DNA from: Bacteroidales bacterium
GTDB taxonomy: Bacteria > Bacteroidota > Bacteroidia > Bacteroidales > UBA932
Direction: 5' to 3'
Length of the DNA: 37,409 nt
NCBI GenBank assembly: GCA_028724885.1
Contig: JAQYTJ010000042.1
Coordinates: 1-37,409 of the forward strand
Part shown: in pieces, positions 28,181 to 35,254 of the stretch
How the letters are laid out: each line of letters starts with the position of its first letter
Numbering within the stretch: position 1 is the stretch's first letter
The notes under the pieces: generated by a model
What the model saw: the letters and a program-made list of their open reading frames with translations, nothing else
Databases searched by the model: none
Told to the model about the DNA's origin: nothing
Position numbers and translations under genes: made by a program

Positions 28181-28938
28181 GCAAATTTGAAGAACTAATA
28201 CGGGATCTGGAAACAGGGAAAGTCCGTGTAGCGGAAAAGGCCGATGGAGAGTGGAGAGTGAACACTCACGTGAAGGTGCTGATTCTGGATGGCTTCAAAG
28301 CAGGTCAGCTCACCGACATGAGCATTGCCGGAATGCCTTTTTTCGATAAGGACACGCTTCCTGTGCACGAATTTTCCATTTCGGACAGGGTTCGAATAGT
28401 GCCAGGGGGTTCTTCTGTTCGCTGCGGTGCTTTCATCGCCCCGTCTGTGATCATAATGCCTCCATCCTACGTGAACATCGGAGCTTACATTGACGAGGGG
28501 ACGATGGTGGATTCGCATGTCCTAGTTGGTTCCTGCGCGCAGATTGGGAAGCATGTCCACCTTTCGGCTGGCACTCAGATTGGTGGCGTTCTAGAGCCAG
28601 CCGGCGCGCTTCCGGTAATCGTGGAGGACAATGCCTTCATAGGTGGAAACTGTGGGATTTACGAAGGCACGATTGTCCGTGAAAGCGCTGTCCTCGGTTC
28701 AGGGGTGATAATCACTTCTGGAACAAAAGTTTACGATGCAATCAACGGTTGCTATCTGCCTAAAACTTCTGGAGGCCGCACCGAGATACCAGCAGGAGCA
28801 GTTGTCGTCGCAGGCTCTCGTCCGTTTTCCACCGGTCCAGGAGCTAGCGAAGGCATTCATATCTACACTCCTGTCGTGATCAAATATCGCGACGGCAAAA
28901 CCGATGCTTCCGTGGAACTGGAACAGGCGCTCAGGTAA
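28177..28938 (+). CDS. dapD: Tetrahydrodipicolinate N-succinyltransferase
   Basis: DapD transfers succinyl from succinyl-CoA to tetrahydrodipicolinate, which commits the cell to the succinylase branch. The 253-residue protein has a left-handed beta-helix of hexapeptide repeats with VRCGAFIAPSVIIMP, YVNIGAYIDEGTMVDS, HVHLSAGTQIGGVLEP, VIVEDNAFIGGNCGIYEG and AVLGSGVIITSGTKVYD. The order and wording of these motifs are those of DapD rather than of the acetyl-type DapH. It is slightly shorter than the E. coli protein (274). It is coupled to dapA. Confidence 0.95.
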   Translation: MSKFEELIRDLETGKVRVAEKADGEWRVNTHVKVLILDGFKAGQLTDMSIAGMPFFDKDTLPVHEFSISDRVRIVPGGSSVRCGAFIAPSVIIMPPSYVNIGAYIDEGTMVDSHVLVGSCAQIGKHVHLSAGTQIGGVLEPAGALPVIVEDNAFIGGNCGIYEGTIVRESAVLGSGVIITSGTKVYDAINGCYLPKTSGGRTEIPAGAVVVAGSRPFSTGPGASEGIHIYTPVVIKYRDGKTDASVELEQALR

Positions 28939-28986
28939 ACCGAACACCCACATGATGCTAGATCTGCCCCACAGGCATCCAGAACG

Positions 28987-29012
28987 TATTTTTGAAGTAT
29001 TTTACCGAAGTT
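28987..29012 (+). promoter_or_regulatory. Conserved 24-25-bp motif upstream of dapF (copy 1)
   Basis: TTTTTGAAGTATTTTACCGA and the following AGTT match the sequence at 30057-30081 with one indel and few changes. It lies in the 81-bp dapD-dapF gap, ending about 8 bases before the dapF ATG. It could be a shared promoter or operator; its role is unknown. Confidence 0.4.
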
Positions 29013-29019
29013 CATCACT

Positions 29020-30006
29020 ATGATTTTCCACAAGTATCATGGAGCAGGGAACGATTTTCTCATCGCTGACAACCGAGACGGATCTTACAGATTGACAACC
29101 AAGAAGATAGTCGCCCTCTGCGACCGCCATGCAGGCATCGGTGCCGATGGCGTCATATTACTAAAAAAAGCCACTGCCAAGTATGCTGCTTTCGAGATGG
29201 CTTTCTACAACCCTGACGGATCACACGGCATGATGTGCGGCAACGGTGGGAGGTGCATAATGGCGTTCGCCGCTTTGGAGGGAATAATATCAGTCAATGA
29301 ATGGGTCTCTTTCATCGCTCCTGACGGCATTCACAAGGCAATATGTTTCAGCCCTCTGAAGAGACAGAACGATCAGACTTTGGTCGTCAGGCTGTCTATG
29401 AATCCGGTCACTGAAATCACAGAATACGATGACGGCATATTCTTAAACACAGGCACCAGGCATTTCGTGAAATTCATCGACAAACCGCTGAGCTACCCAG
29501 TTTCCGAAGAAGGAACTGCCCTTCGCTGGGATCCACGCTTCGCTCCGCAAGGCACCAATGTCGATTTTGTCGGCTTCATTCCCATGTTTTCTGGCGATGA
29601 TGAACCAGGATACAAGAACAGCCTGGAATATCCCGGTGCTAATCCGGCAAAGTCAGGGGAAATGCAATTCCGGAGCCTAGACATGTGCATAGCCGTGCGG
29701 ACGTTCGAGAAAGGCGTAGAAGGAGAGACTCTCGCTTGTGGGACTGGTCTCGTTGCCGCCGCAATAGCTTCGTATGCGAAAAACTTCTACATTCCGACAG
29801 CGAATGTCAATTTCAATCCGTACGCCGATTCCAATCTGTATTACAACTACGTCGACATGAATAAGGATCACTACTGTTATCAGCTAAAGACCGAACTCAG
29901 CGACATCTACGTCGATTTCGTTCCTCACGGCTCCGGCAACAACTTCAGTGCCGACGAGGTATTCCTCACCGGTCCAGCCACCTTCGTTGCCCGCATTGAA
30001 ATATGA
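29020..30006 (+). CDS. dapF: Diaminopimelate epimerase, enlarged form
   Basis: DapF converts LL- to meso-diaminopimelate for peptidoglycan and lysine. Both catalytic cysteines are present: Cys73 in MMCGNGGRC and Cys240 in ETLACGTG. KYHGAGNDFL and HAGIGADGV are also conserved. At 328 residues it is about 50 longer than usual (about 275). The extra residues are an insert near 187-218 (around MFSGDDEPGYKN) just before the second half, and another near 258-288, rich in Tyr and Asn (NPYADSNLYYNYVDMNKDHY). The active site looks complete, so it is probably functional. Confidence 0.93.
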   Translation: MIFHKYHGAGNDFLIADNRDGSYRLTTKKIVALCDRHAGIGADGVILLKKATAKYAAFEMAFYNPDGSHGMMCGNGGRCIMAFAALEGIISVNEWVSFIAPDGIHKAICFSPLKRQNDQTLVVRLSMNPVTEITEYDDGIFLNTGTRHFVKFIDKPLSYPVSEEGTALRWDPRFAPQGTNVDFVGFIPMFSGDDEPGYKNSLEYPGANPAKSGEMQFRSLDMCIAVRTFEKGVEGETLACGTGLVAAAIASYAKNFYIPTANVNFNPYADSNLYYNYVDMNKDHYCYQLKTELSDIYVDFVPHGSGNNFSADEVFLTGPATFVARIEI

Positions 30007-30056
30007 CAATGGCAAGAAAAATATTCAAAAAGTTGAAAATAACCTTTTTTGTTCGC

Positions 30057-30081
30057 TTTTTGAAGTACTTATGCCGAAGTT
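30057..30081 (+). promoter_or_regulatory. Conserved 24-25-bp motif upstream of the barrel gene (copy 2)
   Basis: TTTTTGAAGTACTTATGCCG followed by AAGTT is a second copy of the motif found before dapF, 45 bp upstream of the ATG at 30126. Confidence 0.4.
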
Positions 30082-30125
30082 TTATTTTTTACGAACTTAT
30101 TTTTAAAAATTTAAATTTTTCAGTT

Positions 30126-30638
30126 ATGAAAAAATTATTTTTGACGCTAGCAGTCGCTACGATAGCAATCGCAGCTAGTGCCCAGGTTTACGTAGGTGGT
30201 CAAATCGGACTTTACAGAGACACTGACGACAACAACACTATTTTCAAGATTCTGCCTGAAATCGGATACACCTTCAATGAACACATTTCCGTCGGTAGCG
30301 TGATTGGCTACGCCTACGCTTACGACTCCGGCAAAAAAATCGACCAGATCGAATTCAGCCCTTATCTACGTTACACCTATGCTAAGCTTGGACCTGTGCA
30401 GCTATTCTGCGATGCCAATGCAGGCTTCACTTATTACAAATTCAAGCCGAAGAACGGCGCAGACAGTGATGACACTTACTGGCACGCTTACCTGAAACCT
30501 GGCATTGCAGTTCCCGTAAGCGACAACCTCTCATTCGTCAGCCATATCGGACAGATAGGCTACGACGATGCCAATGGCGTTTTCAGCGCCGACTTCTCAG
30601 GCAATGCAATCACCATCGGAGTATATTACAATTTCTAA
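30126..30638 (+). CDS. Small outer-membrane beta-barrel protein
   Basis: The start at 30126 gives a typical signal peptide (MKKLFLTLAVATIAIAASAQ, cleavage near residue 20); the open frame upstream to 30003 is not coding-like. The 170-residue product has alternating amphipathic strands (VYVGGQIGLYR, ILPEIGYTFNEHISVGSVIGY, SPYLRYTYAKLGPVQLF, ITIGVYYNF) and ends with Phe, as outer-membrane porin-like proteins do. It fits the broad OMP_b-brl family. No substrate can be predicted. It is the last gene before the accessory region. Confidence 0.85.
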   Translation: MKKLFLTLAVATIAIAASAQVYVGGQIGLYRDTDDNNTIFKILPEIGYTFNEHISVGSVIGYAYAYDSGKKIDQIEFSPYLRYTYAKLGPVQLFCDANAGFTYYKFKPKNGADSDDTYWHAYLKPGIAVPVSDNLSFVSHIGQIGYDDANGVFSADFSGNAITIGVYYNF

Positions 30639-30718
30639 TTGGATGTGTTAATATCAATCGAGTAGGAGGTAAACACTAATCATAGGTGCTTATCTCCTAC
30701 TTTTGTGTTTACCGACCT

Positions 30719-30760
30719 ATCACACCACTGTACGTGCCGTTCGGCATACGGCGGTTCCTC
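30719..30760 (-). ncRNA. Group II intron domain V-like hairpin
   Basis: The minus strand reads GAACCGCCGTATGCCG then AACGGCACGTACAGTGGTGT, which folds into a two-part stem with a GAAC-type tip and an internal bulge, as expected of domain V. The sequence to about 30655 can form a domain VI-like stem (GTAAACAC with GTGTTTAC). Confidence 0.7.
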
Positions 30761-30819
30761 TTTAGGGTAGCCATTTGTCGTACTCGTCAGACAAGCAAGT
30801 GTAACCCGCACGTCTTAGG

Positions 30820-31730
30820 TTAACATTGGAGATTGCACGGTGCAGTACCGGACTGCCCGCTATCCTCCAGTAACCCAAACGTGTGTTGTTCCATTGACTC
30901 GTCAATGCCATACCTCACAAGGTTCTTTACCTTGGTTCGGGGCTTCTTCCATGACTTCCATATACACATGCGTAGGCATCTCCGCAGCCATTCATCGGTT
31001 TCCCCGACCAGATGTTTCGTGTCTGCAAGGTAATAATAGTTCACCCAACCCATTACGTAAGAGCGAAGTTTCTCCTTGCGTTTTGCGTAACCCATGCCAT
31101 TGCTGCGGCTTGTCAACTCTTTGAGCCTGCGGCGCATCTTGGCTCGGGTCTTGGGATGCACGGTAAGTCGGCATTTGCCCTTTGTAATGCAAAACGAATA
31201 ACCGAGATACTTCACACCACGGACGTAGGATACTACCGTCTTCTCCTTGTTGACCTTTAGGTGAAGCTTACATTCGATAAACTTGGTTATGCTCTCGCGC
31301 ACACGCTCCGCAGCACGCTTGCTGCACCACCATGCGATCTACCACGGTGGGTATTCCCAAAAGGCGCTTCTTGCCGTTTTACTTGGGTATCTTTACCTGT
31401 CTGACGGAATTCGGACGGTAGCTGCCGTCCATTAAGGGACTTATCAGATCGTCTTTATTGGCTCTCAGCCACGGGAGCAGGTGCTCACATGACATCTTGT
31501 CGGCACCGCCCACCCCTTGTTCCTCACCACGCATTTACATGCTGCGTTAAGGTTTGAAGGGAATAGTATGGCCTCCAATAGGTGTTCCTTGTCAAATGGT
31601 ACTTCCACGATGTTGTCTTCGGTCTTCCACATGTAGGTCTGCACTCCCTCATACCCTTCGGATTCCGTCCGGGCTCTTTGAGGACAGTCATTGGCTTGTG
31701 CCGATGTTTTCCTTCATTCATAAGGTAACT
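30820..31730 (-). pseudogene. Group II intron reverse transcriptase/maturase, catalytic core deleted
   Basis: The 3' part is open from 31302 to 30820 and encodes the RT end and maturase domain (HLKVNKEKTVVSYVRGVKYL, MRRRLKELTSRSNGMGY, YVMGWVNYYYLAD). Upstream remnants in other frames read MWKTEDNIVEVPFDKEHLL, then after a frameshift VGGADKMSCEHLLPWLRAN, then VRQVKIPK, a stop at the next codon, and NGKKRLLGIPTVVDRM. At about 31313-31325 the text jumps from VVQQA to SKRAAERVRESI in another frame. The segment with the YADD catalytic motif, normally about 150 residues, is therefore missing. The junction carries AGCAAGC, which could belong to either side. Confidence 0.88.
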
Positions 31731-32147
31731 TTCAATTACTGTCGTTTAATTAAGGTTCGACACTTCACCGCATTGTCAACGCTGCGGCTACTATGGTCTC
31801 GGCTGACTTCTCACGGCAAGCGCTACTCCACGGCTTTCGTAAAGACAACTAATCCCCGTGTCCGTGAGACCTCCCCAGTTAAGTACATGCTCTTTCCACC
31901 GTATGTCCGCATGATTTACCATGTCTGTTCCGTATAGTTATAGGGCGTTTGGCTTGTATGGCAGCATTACCCACAGACTTTGGCCTTGGTATCATGTTTC
32001 TGTACGTCAGACCCGATGTTTGCCTCAGGCTTCCTTCAGATTTAGTGTCGCCACGAACACCCTTGCCTTTGGCTGTAGCCTTCCCACTATAAGAGCGGTT
32101 TAGGTACTTGCACCCATTAGATCATGCCCATGCTTGGCGAACTGTAG

Positions 32148-32185
32148 GAGGATGACCAATGTCTTAGGACATAGAGGTCATCCTC
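32148..32185. terminator. Long hairpin next to the intron, possible terminator
   Basis: GAGGATGACC (32148-32157) pairs perfectly with GGTCATCCTC (32176-32185), with a second 5-bp stem inside (ATGTC/GACAT, loop TTAG). On the plus strand TTTCTTATT follows. It may be a terminator, or the exon hairpin beside which the intron inserted. Confidence 0.55.
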
Positions 32186-32430
32186 TTTCTTATTAATGGT
32201 ACTATACGTCTTATCTCTCAATAATTAGATGTTTTTACAACCATAATTTGATAATTGAGCCGGAAATTGCTAAGGATTAGCTTCTTATGAGCATTTCTCA
32301 AAAGACGAGGTAATGAATTAGAAACAGTCACAAATTCTGCGATATGCAGCTTGCTTCTGTCAAACAACCCTTGTTCTATTTGCAAAATTAGCTCTTTCTT
32401 CTGAGAAACAATATACCAAATAAAATTTTG

Positions 32431-32438
32431 TAACTTTG
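32431..32438 (+). promoter_or_regulatory. -7 promoter element of the methyltransferase module
   Basis: TAACTTTG matches TAnnTTTG exactly and lies 26 bp before the XRE gene start. No coding gene is seen between the hairpin at 32185 and this site. Confidence 0.65.
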
Positions 32439-32464
32439 TACCCGTCAGACAAAAGGATGCGAAT

Positions 32465-32665
32465 ATGAATCGAATAAAAGAGGTATTGGAGGCAAAAGGC
32501 ATCAGCCAAACGGAATTGGCAAATAGGCTTGGAAAGACTTTCAACATGGTCAATCTGTATGCCTCCAACAAAGTTCAGCCTCCTATTCCCGTATTATATC
32601 AGATTGCGGACATGCTGAATGTAGATGTCAGAGACTTGTTAATACCAAACAAGATTAGTAGATAA
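32465..32665 (+). CDS. XRE-family helix-turn-helix regulator
   Basis: The 66-residue protein is a bare Cro/C1-type HTH domain (MNRIKEVLEAKGISQTELAN, then NRLGKTFNMVNLYASNKVQP and a helical end with IADMLNVDVRDLLIP). Small proteins of this kind often precede restriction-modification genes in Bacteroidota. They can act as controllers that delay or balance expression. It is 27 bp upstream of the methyltransferase, under a consensus -7 element, so it is probably cotranscribed with it. Confidence 0.9.
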   Translation: MNRIKEVLEAKGISQTELANRLGKTFNMVNLYASNKVQPPIPVLYQIADMLNVDVRDLLIPNKISR

Positions 32666-32692
32666 CATGGTAAACAACGAAAAGAAGATGCG

Positions 32693-33868
32693 ATGGCAAA
32701 TAGTAATTTAAAAGAAGCGAAGGCGGCTAAAAACGATGAGTTTTATACTCAATTCCATGATATAGAACTTGAGATGAACGCATACCTTGAATACGACCCA
32801 AACGTATTTAGGGAAAAGACGATTTTATTGCCTTGCGATGATCCCGAATGGAGCAACTTTACGCGCTTCTTTGCCGCCAAGTTCGATGAACTCGGATTAA
32901 AGAAATTGATTTCCACGAGTTACGCACCGGAGAGCAAAAAGTACAAGACACCTTACCAACCGTCTTTGTTCGAACAAGACGCTCCTCAGTTTGACAGCGC
33001 TAAGACTTCCATCAAAGGTAAAATATTCGTATTGGAGAAAGACAAAAGTGGCGATGGGCGCATCAATATAGACGACCTTGAATGGGAATACTTGGACAGT
33101 GATGGCGATTTTCGCAGCAAAGAAGTCACTAAGTTGCGGGATGAGGCAGACTTTATCATCACCAATCCGCCGTTTTCCCTTTTCAGGGAGTTTCTCGCAT
33201 GGATAATGGAGGGTGGAAAGAAATTCATCATCATAGGTAATATGAATTGCATCACATACAAAGAAGTATTTCCACTGATAATGAACAATAAAATATGGCT
33301 TGGCATACCCTTCCCCGGTGGGAATGCTTACTTTAGACCTGCGATACAAAATAATTATGCAGTTGGCGTGTATGATGAGGACACCAATCTCGTAAAGTTC
33401 CGTAATTGCATATGGTTGACTAATGTAGACCACGGTCGCCGACATCAGCCTATTTCATTGATGACAATGACAGATAATCTTCGCTTTTCTAAGCATAAGG
33501 AATTGCGAGGCAAATCCGCCTATGACCATTATGACAATTACGATGCCATAGAGGTGCCATTTACTGATGCTATACCTTCAGACTACAATGGAGTAATGGG
33601 TGTCCCTATTTCCTTTTTGGACAAGTATTGTCCGGAGCAATTTGAAATCTTAGGGATAACAAAAACATGGTATGGAAGTGCTTCCAAAATTTATCCCGAA
33701 CAGATTCAAGTTGACCGTCATGGGAAAGAATCCAAAGTGACGAAACTCAATGACGGGGCAGCGCTGTTGAACTCCGAAATTCCTCAGAATGAAACATATT
33801 ATATTGTTGGCGGGAGATATTACACCCAAGTTTATGCAAGAGTACTTGTCAGACATATCAAATCATAA
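32693..33868 (+). CDS. EcoRI-family adenine-specific DNA methyltransferase with switchable C-terminus
   Basis: The 391-residue protein resembles the EcoRI modification methylase family, which puts a methyl group on N6 of adenine using S-adenosylmethionine. The N-terminal KNDEFYTQFHDIELEM, LLPCDDPEWSNFTRFF and the catalytic NPPF (residues 158-161 in DFIITNPPFSLF) are visible. At residues 317-323 the FEILGIT motif is encoded by a 19-bp sequence that recurs inverted downstream. The following 68 residues (to YARVLVRHIKS) therefore lie inside an invertible segment. A silent alternative end of 48 residues faces it. ATG 32693 is preceded by an out-of-frame ATG at 32667. Target specificity is unknown. 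Confidence 0.9.
   Translation: MANSNLKEAKAAKNDEFYTQFHDIELEMNAYLEYDPNVFREKTILLPCDDPEWSNFTRFFAAKFDELGLKKLISTSYAPESKKYKTPYQPSLFEQDAPQFDSAKTSIKGKIFVLEKDKSGDGRINIDDLEWEYLDSDGDFRSKEVTKLRDEADFIITNPPFSLFREFLAWIMEGGKKFIIIGNMNCITYKEVFPLIMNNKIWLGIPFPGGNAYFRPAIQNNYAVGVYDEDTNLVKFRNCIWLTNVDHGRRHQPISLMTMTDNLRFSKHKELRGKSAYDHYDNYDAIEVPFTDAIPSDYNGVMGVPISFLDKYCPEQFEILGITKTWYGSASKIYPEQIQVDRHGKESKVTKLNDGAALLNSEIPQNETYYIVGGRYYTQVYARVLVRHIKS
33642..33660 (+). repeat. Left inverted repeat of the invertible segment
   Basis: TTGAAATCTTAGGGATAAC, inside the methyltransferase gene, encodes FEILGI and part of the next Thr. It is a perfect inverted copy of 34011-34029; matching stops at both outer and inner ends. Confidence 0.95.
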
Positions 33869-34029
33869 TTTGCGAATAAGTAATCGGGCATACGTTGAAG
33901 CTAATGCTCCGTTGTTCCAGACAGCTCCACGACGGTTCAAATCTGCAAAGTCAGGAGTGTCGGAAATGGTGTATTCTTTGGTTTTCAAACCCCATTCGTT
34001 CCCTCTATCGGTTATCCCTAAGATTTCAA
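33863..34029 (-). pseudogene. Silent inverted alternative 3' end of the methyltransferase
   Basis: Read on the minus strand from the right repeat, an uninterrupted frame gives EILGIT and then RGNEWGLKTKEY, ISDTPDFADLNRRGAVW, NNGALASTYARLLIRKL and TGA (33865-33863). It has no start codon, so it is silent in the present orientation, but it is intact rather than decayed. Both ends share an LN-x-GA segment and a final YAR-[VL]-L-[VI]-R, which shows that they are homologous. After inversion the gene would encode 371 residues. Its stop abuts the stop of the active gene (TCATAA at 33863-33868). The pseudogene label here only means a gene part without its own start. Confidence 0.9.
34011..34029 (-). 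repeat. Right inverted repeat of the invertible segment
   Basis: The plus strand reads GTTATCCCTAAGATTTCAA, the exact reverse complement of 33642-33660, with 350 bp between the two. It ends 17 bp before the next gene. Confidence 0.95.
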
Positions 34030-34046
34030 CTTAAAACAAGAAATAT

Positions 34047-35216
34047 ATGAAAACAACATTACATATAGAATGGACGGTTGCAGACATCTGCAAAGGTTTT
34101 ACGTACAATGAATTGGAGGGCAAAGGGCTGTTCGGGCTCGACGGACGGCTTACCATTCAGCCAGAGTATCAACGTCATTACATCTACAATGATGGCAAAC
34201 GTGATGTGGCAGTCATCGAATCGCTGCTGAAATGTTATCCAATAGGAGTTATTTATTTCAACCGTACAAATGATGGCCGTTTTGAAGTTCTTGACGGTCA
34301 ACAACGTATTACTTCTTTCGGTCGGTTCGTCACTGGAAAATTTGCCATAATTTATGGAGGTCGTGAAGAATACTTCAGCGGTCTCCCCATTGAAGAACAA
34401 CAAAAGATAATGCAATCTCCATTACTCATCTATGAATGTGAAGGAGAAGAAAGAGAAGTAAAGGAATGGTTCAAAACCATCAATATCGTAGGCATACCTC
34501 TGAATGAGCAGGAATTGCGTAATGCCATCTATTCGGGCGAGTTTGTCACGGCGGCAAAGCGTGTGTTCAGCAATTCGCAAAATGCAGAAGTTCAAAAATG
34601 GAGCCATTACATAAAAGGGGATGTGAAACGGCAGGATTATTTGGCTGAAGCCTTGAAATGGGTATGTGACAGCAAAGGAATGGCCATAGATGCCTACATG
34701 AGCCAACATCGCCGCGACAAGTCCATAAGCGAACTCGAAAATTATTTCCGCTCCGTGATTGATTGGGTTTCAACTACGTTCACTATGGTAGAACGAGATA
34801 TGTGTGGCTTGGAATGGGGCAGACTTTATGAGATATATCATAATACGCCTTACAGCATCGACCATGTGACGGAACGTGTGCTTGCCTTACGAGCGGACGT
34901 GAGCATCAAATGCCAACGCAACATCTATGAATATGTATTAGGTAGCGAACAAGACAAAAGCCTGCTTCAAATCCGCTTGTTCGAAGAGTCAATGAAACGT
35001 GCAGCATACGACCGACAGACCAAAGCAGCAAAAGAAAAAGGCATTTCCAACTGTCCCCTGTGTGCCATAGGCGACAATGGCAACAAGACGCGGATTTACA
35101 AGTTCAATGAAATGGATGCCGACCACGTGACCGCATGGAGCAAAGGCGGTACTACTTCTATTGAAAATTGCGAAATGCTGTGCAAAACGCATAATCGCTC
35201 AAAAGGCAACAAATAA
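34047..35216 (+). CDS. DUF262-HNH nuclease, probable restriction or defence effector
   Basis: The 389-residue protein begins with a DUF262 (ParB/Srx-like) domain: [20 protein letters not shown] (38-57) and the nucleotide-site motif DGQQR (83-87). A helical middle part follows. The end (about 336-389) is an HNH nuclease with a zinc pair [19 protein letters not shown], and [15 protein letters not shown]262 plus a nuclease is the layout of several defence proteins, such as the GmrSD, BrxU and SspE types, some of which cut modified DNA. Placed between a methyltransferase and a recombinase, it is the likely cutting partner. It starts 17 bp after the invertible segment, which leaves it intact in both orientations. 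Confidence 0.88.
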   Translation: MKTTLHIEWTVADICKGFTYNELEGKGLFGLDGRLTIQPEYQRHYIYNDGKRDVAVIESLLKCYPIGVIYFNRTNDGRFEVLDGQQRITSFGRFVTGKFAIIYGGREEYFSGLPIEEQQKIMQSPLLIYECEGEEREVKEWFKTINIVGIPLNEQELRNAIYSGEFVTAAKRVFSNSQNAEVQKWSHYIKGDVKRQDYLAEALKWVCDSKGMAIDAYMSQHRRDKSISELENYFRSVIDWVSTTFTMVERDMCGLEWGRLYEIYHNTPYSIDHVTERVLALRADVSIKCQRNIYEYVLGSEQDKSLLQIRLFEESMKRAAYDRQTKAAKEKGISNCPLCAIGDNGNKTRIYKFNEMDADHVTAWSKGGTTSIENCEMLCKTHNRSKGNK

Positions 35217-35254
35217 TGTAACATATCATAGAATATACGTATTTTGAGGAAGTT

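Larger units (their letters stand above)
30655..32125 (-). mobile_element. Degenerate group II intron
   Basis: On the minus strand the 5' part (about 32125-31740) contains group II-like domain I sequence with GTGTTCGTGGCGACACTAAA and GAAGGAAGCCTGAGGC. It is followed by a broken reverse transcriptase frame, and then by a domain V/VI-like 3' end near 30760-30655. The ends are approximate. The encoded RT is interrupted by a stop, a frameshift and a large deletion, so the intron cannot move or mature by itself. It lies between the barrel gene and the methyltransferase module. Confidence 0.8.

Noticed and set aside
30003..30125. N-terminal extension of the barrel protein from 30003
   Set aside because: It would place 41 residues before a perfect signal peptide and would overlap the dapF stop and the conserved upstream motif.
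32218..32571. Minus-strand frame of 117 codons across the XRE gene start and its promoter
   Set aside because: Its first half is antisense to the XRE gene and its promoter. The last 60 codons look somewhat protein-like but have no start or recognisable family, so at most it is a gene remnant.
33789..34034. Plus-strand frame of 81 codons after the methyltransferase
   Set aside because: It is the wrong-strand reading of the inverted alternative 3' end; the minus strand gives a clear homologue of the methyltransferase C-terminus.
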